This document shows positions 8,711 through 16,107 of a DNA stretch of 64,000 nt, piece by piece (the stretch's first letter is position 1; each line of letters opens with the position of its first letter). The notes under the pieces were generated by a model. The model made no database searches, had not been told where the DNA came from, and worked only from the letters and a program-made list of their open reading frames with translations. The stretch covers positions 186,001 to 250,000 of the forward strand of contig SVDU01000004.1 of assembly GCA_015057705.1 (NCBI GenBank), given 5' to 3'. Position numbers and translations under genes: made by a program. Source of the stretch: Paenibacillaceae bacterium (GTDB taxonomy: Bacteria; Bacillota; Clostridia; Lachnospirales; Lachnospiraceae).

Positions 8711-9475
8711 ATGAAAAAGCTACTTTTATTGTTTCTGACTTTAACGATGGCGTTGTCAGCCAACAGCATCTCCTTTGCTGCACAAGAGGATTCCACAAAA
8801 GAATTTATAGAAGCGAAAACAGTATCTGTAAGTGGTGAGAGCAGCCCTGTAAACAGGGATTCCCTGAAAACTCCCAAAGGCGCCCGATCTGCAAGACCAC
8901 AGGATAAATCAGGCGTTAAGAAGGATGATTTACTGAATCAAAGCCTTTCACGCCAGGCAGCCACTTCGTGGAAGTACCTAAATGGATATACTGTATACAG
9001 CCAGATCACTAACTATAATTGCGGCCCGGCAACTGTTCAGGCTGCATTAAATTATCTCGGCGTTTCTCGCAATCAGTCGGACATTGCAAGAGGATGCCGG
9101 ACTACCACCAACGGCTCCTATCTCGCGGATATGATAAACTATATTAACGGTCAGCAGACGAGGAACAGATACGTAGGAAGATACAATGAATCCTCCTCTG
9201 AGATGTGCAGACTATTATACAATGGTGTTTCCACTTCGAAAGCGGCTCCCATTATAGGAGTGACCTTTTCAACCAGTGACGGCTGGCTCTATTCAACTAA
9301 TGGTCATTTCATGTCCGTGTATGGAGCGAAAAGTGATAAATCCGCATTTGCCCTGGGTGATCCATGGATTGGATACTCTGGTTCAGGATTGGATGGAGAA
9401 TCCTGGACATATACGAAGTCTGCATCTACTTTATATAAAGCATACAACCGGGTAAATATTGGATTTATGTATTAA
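8711..9475 (+). CDS. Secreted C39-family papain-like peptidase
   Basis: The 254-residue precursor has a signal peptide (about 1-24, ending SFA-A), a linker of about 60 residues that is rich in Ser, Lys and Asp, and a C39_2-type papain-fold domain from about 86. The nucleophile is expected at Cys104 in YNCGPATVQAALNYLG, His199 in GHFMSVYGA and Asp217 in LGDPW. No transporter domain is fused, so this is a free extracellular enzyme rather than a bacteriocin-processing ABC protein. The long pre-region could be a pro-segment. It is followed by a hairpin and an unknown lipoprotein gene. The substrate is unknown. Confidence 0.85.
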   Translation: MKKLLLLFLTLTMALSANSISFAAQEDSTKEFIEAKTVSVSGESSPVNRDSLKTPKGARSARPQDKSGVKKDDLLNQSLSRQAATSWKYLNGYTVYSQITNYNCGPATVQAALNYLGVSRNQSDIARGCRTTTNGSYLADMINYINGQQTRNRYVGRYNESSSEMCRLLYNGVSTSKAAPIIGVTFSTSDGWLYSTNGHFMSVYGAKSDKSAFALGDPWIGYSGSGLDGESWTYTKSASTLYKAYNRVNIGFMY

Positions 9476-9495
9476 ATTTATAGAATGCCAGATTT

Positions 9496-9538
9496 CTTAA
9501 AAAGACTGAGGGGATATGTTCCCTTTGGTCTTTTTAAG
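9496..9538 (+). terminator. Hairpin between C39 peptidase and lipoprotein genes
   Basis: CTTAAAAAGAC (9496-9506) pairs perfectly with GTCTTTTTAAG (9528-9538), with further GAGGG/TTCCC pairing inside. The T run lies within the stem, so it may terminate only partly, allowing reduced expression of the next gene 26 bases on. Confidence 0.65.
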
Positions 9539-9563
9539 GCAATAAGAGGGAGTTCCTGAATAT

Positions 9564-10682
9564 ATGAATAAGAAAATCAAAGTCTTTATCCTGCCGCTGA
9601 TCATGGTATGCATCATATTCCTGTCAGGATGCCATATTCAGGCGGATCATGGCAATACCGGTGAATCCACATCAAATAAAGTCCAGGCATACAATGTGAC
9701 CTTTGATAATTCTGCTCTGAGAACCTATATAGATATTTATGAAACCAAATTATTATATATGGAGATGAGTGAGTCGGAGGCTGCTTTTTATATTTACAAT
9801 TTTAAGGATGGAAGTAATCGAAAGATTTTGACCGTAGATAATTTTGCTTTGAAAGGGATGAGCAATGCATTGATCAATGACACGCTCTATTTCTATTTAA
9901 GTCTTTATAATGGATCTGAACTGGAGAATGACTTATATGCTGTAAATTATATGGAAGATAAGATGTATGCAGTATCTAAAAATATGTATTCCCAGAAGCT
10001 TATTCCATTAACAGTCTTAGGGGGCAGCCTGGTATCTCTTCAAGGTAATAATACGGATAATGGAGCCTTTTATTCTTTTATGGAAACGATGAACAGTAAC
10101 CAGAACATGGAGCAGGTGCAACTGGATTCTGATAAGATAAACCCACCCCGTCAAATTATATATATAACCAGTGATGGGAGCTGTCTATATGCTTTAGAAA
10201 AAAGCAAGTCTGGTTCCAGTTTCAATTGTTTTATCACCAGGTACAATTCTGATTTTGCTTTTATAAGTGAAACAGATATAACCAATCTGTTAAAAACCTA
10301 CGAATTAACCAGTGGAATAGGTTCTTTCAGTGTATTCAGTCACTATTTTACCATTACGGATTATTCCAATAATACCATTGTGGGTGATTTCGACAGAGGG
10401 GATAATCAGGCTCTTTTATATGAAAATGATGTTGAGTATGTTCGCGATTTTTCCGGTCTTACTACTAATAAATATTTGTATAAAAGAAATACCAATCAGA
10501 ATTACAAAATGGATGAGGTTACAGGAAAAATTGAGCTTCAAAATTTTGATTTAGATAATGATTCATCAAATATTCGTGTCATGCTGTCTTATGGGGATAA
10601 TCTATTAATTGTCAAACAGCCGGATTCTGATCATGACGGCAGTGAAACGGTATATCTGATTCCCACAGATAACGATAAATAG
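9564..10682 (+). CDS. Putative lipoprotein of unknown function
   Basis: This 372-residue protein has a lipoprotein signal with lipobox FLSGC (Cys23). The mature part is rich in Asn, Asp, Ser and Tyr and alternates short beta-like segments such as LLYMEMSESEAAFYIYNF, LYFYLSLYNG and YLYKRNTNQNY. This pattern fits a beta-propeller-like surface protein, but I recognise no family. It starts 26 bases after the hairpin that follows the C39 peptidase gene, so the two may be expressed together at different levels. Function unknown. Confidence 0.7.
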   Translation: MNKKIKVFILPLIMVCIIFLSGCHIQADHGNTGESTSNKVQAYNVTFDNSALRTYIDIYETKLLYMEMSESEAAFYIYNFKDGSNRKILTVDNFALKGMSNALINDTLYFYLSLYNGSELENDLYAVNYMEDKMYAVSKNMYSQKLIPLTVLGGSLVSLQGNNTDNGAFYSFMETMNSNQNMEQVQLDSDKINPPRQIIYITSDGSCLYALEKSKSGSSFNCFITRYNSDFAFISETDITNLLKTYELTSGIGSFSVFSHYFTITDYSNNTIVGDFDRGDNQALLYENDVEYVRDFSGLTTNKYLYKRNTNQNYKMDEVTGKIELQNFDLDNDSSNIRVMLSYGDNLLIVKQPDSDHDGSETVYLIPTDNDK

Positions 10683-10701
10683 TGAAGGGAAAAGAAAGGA
10701 T

Positions 10702-10745
10702 GCCGTCAAGCAGCTGAAATCAGCTATGCTTCGCGGCACCCTGTC
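10702..10745. terminator. Hairpin between convergent genes
   Basis: GCCG...AAGCA-GCTG pairs with CAGC-TA-TGCTT...CGGC (about 10702-10737) between the convergent lipoprotein and uxaC genes. The T tract is poor in both directions, so the call is tentative. Confidence 0.45.
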
Positions 10746-10759
10746 TTTATTCTTATAAT

Positions 10760-12157
10760 TTAGAATCCAAAATATTTCATGGCATTGTTATAAGAAATGC
10801 CTTCGATAATTTCTTTTAAAGCCTTCTGGTCGTCTGGATATTCTCCGTTATCTACCCAGCCGCCTACCAGCTCGCAAAGAATTCTGCGGAAATATTCGTG
10901 TCTGGTATAAGATAAGAAGCTTCTGGAGTCGGTAAGCATTCCGATGAAGTTTCCAAGGCATCCTAAGTTGGCAAGAGAAGTCATCTGGTCTGTCATGCCG
11001 GTTTTGTGATCATTAAACCACCAGGCAGAACCCTGCTGGATTTTTCCAGGGTACTGACTCTGGAAGCAGCCAAGGATTGTTCCGATGGAAGCGTTATCAT
11101 TGGGGTTTAAGGAGTAGATAATTGTCTTCGGAACCTCATCAGTAGCGCTTAAAGCGTTAAGATAATCAGCCATCTGTGCGGAAGGAGCGTAGTTGTTGAT
11201 ACAGTCAAATCCGGTATCAGGTCCTAACTGCTCAAACATAAACGCATTGTTATCTCTCTTGCAGCCGTAATGAAGCTGCATGATCCATCCCATACGATTG
11301 TATTCTTTTGCTGCAAATATCATAAATGCAGTTTTGTATTTCAGTTCTTCTTCTTTCGTAACAGCTTTTCCGGAAACGCTCTTTGCAAAGATCGCATCAA
11401 GCTCTGCATCATCTGCAGGCACATACATTACATACTCAAGGGCATGGTCGGAAACGCAGCAGCCCTGGCTTGTAAAGAATTCCATACGGTTCTTTAAAGC
11501 AGCCTTTAAAGAAGCGAAGTCTTTGATTTCCATGCCGCTTGCTGAAGACAGCTTTGCAATATAAGCTGCAAAGTCAGGCTTTTCAACATTCATGGCTTTG
11601 TCTGGTCTCCATGCTGGAAGAACCATTACCTCAAATGAAGAATCTGCAGCAATTTTCTGATGCCATTCCAGTGTATCAGCAGGATCATCAGTAGTACAGA
11701 TTAAGGTTACATTGGACTGTCTGATTAAATTGCGTACACTCATGGAATCCTGATGCAGCTTTTCGTTGCATAAATTCCAGACTTCTTCTGCTGTATCGCC
11801 GTTTAAGTAGCCGGTGTAACCAAAATATCTCTGAAGTTCCAGATGGCTCCAGTGATAAAGAGGGTTTCCGATGAGCTTTGGCATAGTTTCTGCCCATTTC
11901 TGGAATTTTTCTCTGTCAGTGGCATCTCCAGTAATGTATTTTTCCTCTACACCATTGGAACGCATCTGACGCCATTTATAATGATCGCCGCCCAGCCATA
12001 CCTGTGTAATGGTATCAAATTTGCGGTCTTCATAGATTTCCTGTGGATTGATGTGGCAGTGATAGTCTACGATAGGCATCTTTGCCGCATAATTGTGATA
12101 AAGATCTTTTGCAGACTGGGTAGACAGTAAAAAGTCCTTGTCCATAAACTGTTTCAT
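10760..12157 (-). CDS. uxaC: Uronate isomerase
   Basis: UxaC interconverts D-glucuronate and D-fructuronate, and D-galacturonate and D-tagaturonate, the first cytosolic step of uronate breakdown. The 465-residue protein has the amidohydrolase-like N-terminal metal motif DYHCHINP (His33, His35) and family segments such as DRKFDTITQVWLGGDHYKWRQMR and GMLTDSRSFLSYTRHEYFRR. It is the second gene of a minus-strand unit 31 bases after a LacI regulator, with an AAGGAGG ribosome-binding site. kdgA and kdgK lie on the other side of the shared control region. The oxidoreductase and dehydratase between UxaC and KDG must be encoded elsewhere. Confidence 0.96.
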   Translation of the reverse strand: MKQFMDKDFLLSTQSAKDLYHNYAAKMPIVDYHCHINPQEIYEDRKFDTITQVWLGGDHYKWRQMRSNGVEEKYITGDATDREKFQKWAETMPKLIGNPLYHWSHLELQRYFGYTGYLNGDTAEEVWNLCNEKLHQDSMSVRNLIRQSNVTLICTTDDPADTLEWHQKIAADSSFEVMVLPAWRPDKAMNVEKPDFAAYIAKLSSASGMEIKDFASLKAALKNRMEFFTSQGCCVSDHALEYVMYVPADDAELDAIFAKSVSGKAVTKEEELKYKTAFMIFAAKEYNRMGWIMQLHYGCKRDNNAFMFEQLGPDTGFDCINNYAPSAQMADYLNALSATDEVPKTIIYSLNPNDNASIGTILGCFQSQYPGKIQQGSAWWFNDHKTGMTDQMTSLANLGCLGNFIGMLTDSRSFLSYTRHEYFRRILCELVGGWVDNGEYPDDQKALKEIIEGISYNNAMKYFGF

Positions 12158-12188
12158 GTTGGTGAGTCCTCCTTAAAAATATATGTGA

Positions 12189-13190
12189 TTAGAAATTAGT
12201 AGTACCTCGCTTTATGAGCTCTGGAGTAATGGTGGTCTTTGCAGGCACATTGCCTCCTTCCAGCACCTTCATCAAAGTATTGACAGTAGTGGTGCAGAGA
12301 GCTTCAACCTTGTTGTCCACGGAAGTGATTTCGGGAGTTGTACAACGGGACAATATGGAATTATTGTATCCGATGATGCTTAAGCCCTCAGGGATGGAAA
12401 TTCCGGTCTGATTCGCATATTTTACCGCACCAACGGCCAAAATATCCTCAGCAGCTAAAACGGAATCAAATTTTATTCCGGAATCAGACAGTTCCTTAAG
12501 CTGCTCCATGGCAAGATCCGGATCTTTGGAGCAGAGAACCATAAGTTCGTCCCGAACCGGTAAACTGGCAGCAGCAGTGGCCTGACGATAACCGGAGAGC
12601 TTCCGTAAATTGCTGTAAGAAGTGCCGGAATAAAGATATAACAGTGCTGACCGGCCTGATTCGTAAAGCTTTGCAGCAGCAGAATAGACAGCGGCCTGAT
12701 CGTCACAGACTGTGCTGTAAATCTGCCCGCCCTCCAGACAGCCATTGACCAGCATAATAGGGATGTCCTTTGCAGCTTCCAATAGATAGGCATTGTCCTT
12801 TTCTCTGGCTTCCACATAATGGGAGCCGGCAAGGATTATGGCATCCACCCGCTTGGAACGCAGCAGTTCCAGATACTTCTTTTTGGTTTCGGGAAGATAG
12901 CCGCTGCAGCATAAGATGGAATCATATCCGCTGCTTCTCAGTTGCTTTTCCAGAAAATAGACAGCCTCTGCAAGCCATGGGTCAGAGGAATCCGCACACA
13001 TGATTCCAATGGTCTTCATGGTGTTAAGCCCCAGACTTCTGGCGAACACATTCGGTGTATAACCCAGCTCGTCCATGACAGCGAGAACCCGCTTTCTGGT
13101 CTTCTCACTGACATTGGGATTCCCGTTAATCACGCGGGAAACGGTGGCGATTGAAACATGAGCATGTTCGGAAACATCATAAATATTCAA
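12189..13190 (-). CDS. LacI-family transcriptional regulator of uronate genes
   Basis: An N-terminal helix-turn-helix (IYDVSEHAHVSIATVSRVINGN) is followed by a periplasmic-binding-protein-like effector domain, giving about 333 residues. An ATG at 13196 touches the ribosome-binding site GGAGGG (13197-13202), leaving no spacer. A TTG two codons later (13190) has a 6-base spacer and gives the usual LacI start MNIYDVSE, so I place the start there. It is cotranscribed with uxaC, and a palindromic operator lies directly upstream at 13208-13221, which suggests autoregulation. The inducer is probably a uronate or a pathway intermediate (inference). Confidence 0.88.
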   Translation of the reverse strand: MNIYDVSEHAHVSIATVSRVINGNPNVSEKTRKRVLAVMDELGYTPNVFARSLGLNTMKTIGIMCADSSDPWLAEAVYFLEKQLRSSGYDSILCCSGYLPETKKKYLELLRSKRVDAIILAGSHYVEAREKDNAYLLEAAKDIPIMLVNGCLEGGQIYSTVCDDQAAVYSAAAKLYESGRSALLYLYSGTSYSNLRKLSGYRQATAAASLPVRDELMVLCSKDPDLAMEQLKELSDSGIKFDSVLAAEDILAVGAVKYANQTGISIPEGLSIIGYNNSILSRCTTPEITSVDNKVEALCTTTVNTLMKVLEGGNVPAKTTITPELIKRGTTNF

Positions 13191-13207
13191 AAGCATCCCT
13201 CCGTAAT

Positions 13208-13221
13208 TGTAAGTATTTACA
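13208..13221. promoter_or_regulatory. LacI-type operator O1
   Basis: TGTAAGTATTTACA, with TGTAA/TTACA arms, lies between the minus-strand promoter and the LacI gene. Its reverse complement differs from the second site (13310-13323) at one position. It also resembles a CcpA cre site with two mismatches, so CcpA binding is an alternative. Confidence 0.65.
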
Positions 13222-13231
13222 TTCCTAAGTT

Positions 13232-13260
13232 ATTATACATAATTATGATATATATTACAA
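13232..13260 (-). promoter_or_regulatory. Promoter of the lacI-uxaC unit
   Basis: On the minus strand TTGTAA (13260-13255), a 17-base spacer and TATAAT (13237-13232) form a strong sigma-A promoter with the O1 operator just downstream. Confidence 0.75.
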
Positions 13261-13277
13261 TCCCCCATTTATTAATT

Positions 13278-13307
13278 TTGTAAAATAATCCATAAAATCA
13301 GTATAAT
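13278..13307 (+). promoter_or_regulatory. Upstream plus-strand promoter of the IclR/kdg region
   Basis: TTGTAA (13278-13283), an 18-base spacer and TATAAT (13302-13307), with the second LacI-type operator starting 3 bases after the -10 box. Confidence 0.55.
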
Positions 13308-13309
13308 CC

Positions 13310-13323
13310 TGTAAACACTTACA
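13310..13323. promoter_or_regulatory. LacI-type operator O2
   Basis: TGTAAACACTTACA overlaps the expected start point of the plus-strand promoter at 13278-13307. It matches O1 in reverse orientation except at one base, and it matches the CcpA cre consensus with one mismatch. Confidence 0.65.
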
Positions 13324-13328
13324 AATAC

Positions 13329-13342
13329 TTCGTATATGCGAA
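13329..13342. promoter_or_regulatory. IclR/KdgR-type operator, copy 1
   Basis: TTCGTATATGCGAA lies just upstream of the iclR promoter. The identical 14 bases occur again at 14238-14251 before kdgA and were not noticed elsewhere in the window, so they are probably binding sites of the IclR-family protein encoded between them. Confidence 0.7.
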
Positions 13343-13349
13343 AATAATC

Positions 13350-13379
13350 TTGCTTTTTTGTAGATCCCGGGAGTATACT
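13350..13379 (+). promoter_or_regulatory. Promoter of the IclR-family gene
   Basis: TTGCTT (13350-13355), an 18-base spacer and TATACT (13374-13379), 26 bases before the iclR ATG. The TTCGTATATGCGAA site lies 7 bases upstream of the -35 box. Confidence 0.65.
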
Positions 13380-13404
13380 AGAGCCTAGAAACGGAGGCTA
13401 TACC

Positions 13405-14166
13405 ATGAAACTTAACAGAACCACACAACGTACAGTAGAAATCCTGAAGCTTATTTCGAAAACACCGGAAGGCGCAACGTTAGATGATATCTGTCAGAAA
13501 CTGGATTTACCAAAGACCAGTGCCTATGATATTGTCACCACTCTGGGAGAGATGGGCATGGTCAATGTGACACGGGGGCAGAAGCAGAATTATACCATTG
13601 GCTTAATGGCATACAGAATCGGAGTAAATTATACCAATAATCTGAACTTCATCGGAATTATTGAACCGGTACTGAAGGCATTTTCCAAAGAAGTAGGAAA
13701 AACTGTTTTCTTTGGAGTTCCGTCGGATCATCATGTTGTATACATATGTAAGTTCGAACCGGAGAATCCTATCATTACAACCGCTACGGTGGGATCGAAA
13801 AATCCTATGTACTGCACTTCCCTTGGGAAGGTGATTCTTGCATACAGTGATGAAGAAAACAGAGATCAGATCATCAGCCGTATCCGATTTACCCGGTATA
13901 CAGAACGAACCATTGAAAACAGAGAAGGCCTACTTGCTGAACTGGAACAGGTCAGAGAAAGAGGATACGCCTTTGATGCAAGAGAGATGGAAGAGCATAT
14001 GCAGTGCGTGGGAGCACCGGTTTTTGACCAGGATGGCAACGTACTGGGAGCGATCAGCATATCCAGCTTATATAAGCCGGCAGAAGATTATGAGGCTCTT
14101 GGAACGCTGGTTTCCAGAAAGGGTATGGAGGTTTCCAGGTTATTAGGCTTTCTTGGAAAAATATGA
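13405..14166 (+). CDS. kdgR: IclR-family regulator (KdgR-like)
   Basis: The 253-residue protein has an N-terminal winged helix (RTVEILKLISKTPEGATLDDICQ, about 9-31, then LPKTSAYDIVTTLGEMG). A GAF-like IclR effector domain follows, with PVLKAFSKEVGKTVFFGV, YCTSLGKVILAY and CVGAPVFDQDGNVLGAISIS. It sits immediately before kdgA-kdgK, so KDG or KDPG is the likely effector, as for KdgR proteins of this family; the name is therefore an inference from context. Two copies of an identical inverted repeat flank the gene and are likely its operators. Confidence 0.85.
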   Translation: MKLNRTTQRTVEILKLISKTPEGATLDDICQKLDLPKTSAYDIVTTLGEMGMVNVTRGQKQNYTIGLMAYRIGVNYTNNLNFIGIIEPVLKAFSKEVGKTVFFGVPSDHHVVYICKFEPENPIITTATVGSKNPMYCTSLGKVILAYSDEENRDQIISRIRFTRYTERTIENREGLLAELEQVRERGYAFDAREMEEHMQCVGAPVFDQDGNVLGAISISSLYKPAEDYEALGTLVSRKGMEVSRLLGFLGKI

Positions 14167-14176
14167 GGAATACTTA

Positions 14177-14205
14177 TTGACAAAATGCCTGGAAGCGATT
14201 AATAT
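14177..14205 (+). promoter_or_regulatory. Promoter of kdgA-kdgK
   Basis: TTGACA (14177-14182), a 17-base spacer and TAATAT (14200-14205) form a strong promoter after iclR. The IclR-type operator lies about 30 bases downstream in the transcribed leader, fitting a roadblock-type repressor. Confidence 0.75.
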
Positions 14206-14237
14206 TTCAAGTATAAGAATCGTAAATATGAAGTTAA

Positions 14238-14251
14238 TTCGTATATGCGAA
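14238..14251. promoter_or_regulatory. IclR/KdgR-type operator, copy 2
   Basis: TTCGTATATGCGAA, identical to the site at 13329-13342. Here the arms extend to AATTCG/CGAATT (14236-14253). It lies in the leader of kdgA, about 12 bases before the ribosome-binding site. Confidence 0.7.
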
Positions 14252-14276
14252 TTTAAAAAAGGAGAGAAGAACAATC

Positions 14277-14927
14277 ATGAAAAAAGAACAAGTTTTATCA
14301 AAGATGAAAAAAGACTGTCTGGTTGCTGTTGTTCGTGCAAAAAGCCTGGAACAGGGCGAGAAAGTCGTTGATGCAATCATTGCAGGCGGAATTAATTTTA
14401 TTGAAATTACTATGACTATGGATGAAGGAAACCCAATTGAATTCATCGCTAAAATGTCTGAAAAATATAGCACCAATGAAGATGTTGTAATCGGTGCAGG
14501 TACCGTACTTGATCCTGAAACTGCAAGAGCAGCAATCCTTGCAGGAGCAAACTATGTGGTAAGCCCAGGCTTAAACGTAGAGACAATCAAGCTTTGCAAC
14601 CGTTACAGAGTACCGATGCTTCCAGGTGTTATGACTCCTACCGAAGCAATCACTGCACTGGAGTGCGGCTGTGACATCATCAAGATCTTCCCAGGCAACA
14701 TCATGGGACCAGCAGCGATCAGCTCCTTTAAAGGACCCCTTCCTCAGGGTGATTTCATGCCATCCGGCGGTGTTGACGTTGATAACGTTGATAAGTGGAT
14801 CAAGGCAGGAGCCTATGCCGTTGGTACAGGCAGCAGCCTGACAAAGGGCGCTAACACAGGCGATTTTGCAGCAGTTACAGCAAAAGCAAAAGAATTTGTT
14901 GAAGCAGTAGCAGCAGCTCGCAAATAA
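14277..14927 (+). CDS. kdgA: 2-keto-3-deoxy-6-phosphogluconate (KDPG) aldolase
   Basis: This class I aldolase splits KDPG into pyruvate and glyceraldehyde 3-phosphate. The 216-residue TIM-barrel protein has the expected Schiff-base Lys136 in CDIIKIFPGN, Glu43 in FIEITMT and the PGVMTPTEA segment (about 116-124). The ribosome-binding site is AGGAGAG. Codon choice is biased to a narrow set (GCA, AAC, ATC), as in highly expressed genes. It is followed 34 bases on by kdgK, so phosphorylation of KDG and cleavage of KDPG are encoded together. Confidence 0.95.
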   Translation: MKKEQVLSKMKKDCLVAVVRAKSLEQGEKVVDAIIAGGINFIEITMTMDEGNPIEFIAKMSEKYSTNEDVVIGAGTVLDPETARAAILAGANYVVSPGLNVETIKLCNRYRVPMLPGVMTPTEAITALECGCDIIKIFPGNIMGPAAISSFKGPLPQGDFMPSGGVDVDNVDKWIKAGAYAVGTGSSLTKGANTGDFAAVTAKAKEFVEAVAAARK

Positions 14928-14961
14928 TAGAAAACAACTTGAGAATTAAGGAGAATACAAA

Positions 14962-15993
14962 ATGGCAAAGATCGTAACCATGGGCGAGATCATGTTAAGA
15001 TTATCTACCCCGAACAATGAAAAGTTTATTCAGGCAGATGAGTTTGATGTAAATTACGGCGGCGGCGAAGCAAACGTTGCTGTTTCTCTTGCAAATTATG
15101 GACATGAAGCAGAATTCGTTTCTGCAGTTCCAAAGAACCCAATCGGTGATTGCGCAGTTGCAGCATTAAGAAAATACAATGTTGGAACAAAGCACATTGC
15201 AAAGACTGGTGAAAGACTTGGTATCTACTTCTTAGAGACAGGCTCTGCTATGAGAGCTTCTACTGTTGTATATGACAGAGCACATTCCTCTATCTCTACT
15301 GCAACAGCAGCAGACTTTAACTTCGATGAGATCTTCGAGGGTGCAGACTGGTTCCACTTTACAGGAATCACTCCTGCTGTCAGCGACAGTGCAGCGGAAC
15401 TGACTGAGGCAGCTTTAAAAGCAGCTAAGGCTCATGGCGTAACTGTATCCGTTGACTTAAACTTCCGTAAGAAATTATGGTCTTCCGAGAAAGCTCAGAA
15501 GGTTATGACCAACTTAATGCAGTATGTTGATGTATGTATCGGTAACGAAGAAGATGCAGAGAAAGTACTTGGCTTCAAGCCAGGCAACACTGATGTTACT
15601 TCCGGAGAACTGGAATTACAGGGATATGTTGATATCTTCAATCAGATGGTTGACAAGTTCAACTTCAAGTATGTAATCAGCTCTTTACGTGAAAGCCATT
15701 CCGCTTCCGATAACGGCTGGTCTGCATGTATTATGGATGGAGCTACCCGTGAATTCTATCACTCCAGAAAGTATCATATCACACCAATCGTAGACCGTGT
15801 AGGCGGCGGAGATTCCTTCGCAGCAGGCGTGATCTGCGGTATGGCTGATAAGAAAGATTTCAAGGCTGCTCTGGAATATGCAGTAGCTGCTTCCGCATTA
15901 AAGCACACCATTCCTGGCGACTTTAACCTGGTATCCAGAGAAGATGTTGACAGCCTTGCTGGCGGTGACGGATCAGGACGTGTTCAGAGATAA
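14962..15993 (+). CDS. kdgK: 2-keto-3-deoxygluconate kinase (PfkB family)
   Basis: KdgK phosphorylates 2-keto-3-deoxygluconate to KDPG with ATP. The 343-residue protein has the PfkB/ribokinase fold with YGGGEANVAVSLANYG near residues 33-48 and the C-terminal anion-hole/catalytic motif VDRVGGGDSFAAGVICG (about 276-292, catalytic Asp about 283). It is cotranscribed with kdgA behind a clear GGAG site, and a perfect terminator follows. Assignment to KDG rather than another sugar rests on the pairing with KDPG aldolase and uxaC. Confidence 0.93.
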   Translation: MAKIVTMGEIMLRLSTPNNEKFIQADEFDVNYGGGEANVAVSLANYGHEAEFVSAVPKNPIGDCAVAALRKYNVGTKHIAKTGERLGIYFLETGSAMRASTVVYDRAHSSISTATAADFNFDEIFEGADWFHFTGITPAVSDSAAELTEAALKAAKAHGVTVSVDLNFRKKLWSSEKAQKVMTNLMQYVDVCIGNEEDAEKVLGFKPGNTDVTSGELELQGYVDIFNQMVDKFNFKYVISSLRESHSASDNGWSACIMDGATREFYHSRKYHITPIVDRVGGGDSFAAGVICGMADKKDFKAALEYAVAASALKHTIPGDFNLVSREDVDSLAGGDGSGRVQR

Positions 15994-16054
15994 TCAGTCT
16001 GAACTGTTTTCGGCAGTAGATATAACTGCCTCTAACTGAACGAGGAAAGACATC

Positions 16055-16084
16055 GGGGGTCATTATGCATGACCCCCTTTTTTA
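16055..16084 (+). terminator. Terminator of kdgA-kdgK
   Basis: GGGGGTCAT (16055-16063) pairs perfectly with ATGACCCCC (16069-16077) around a 5-base loop, followed by TTTTTTT. It separates kdgK from the second kinase gene. Confidence 0.93.
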
Positions 16085-16107
16085 AAATCTATGGAGGAAC
16101 GATCAAG

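Noticed and set aside
16069-16107. Upstream ATG for the second PfkB kinase
   Set aside because: It lies in the 3' arm of the kdgK terminator and has no ribosome-binding site; ATG 16108 follows GGAGG.
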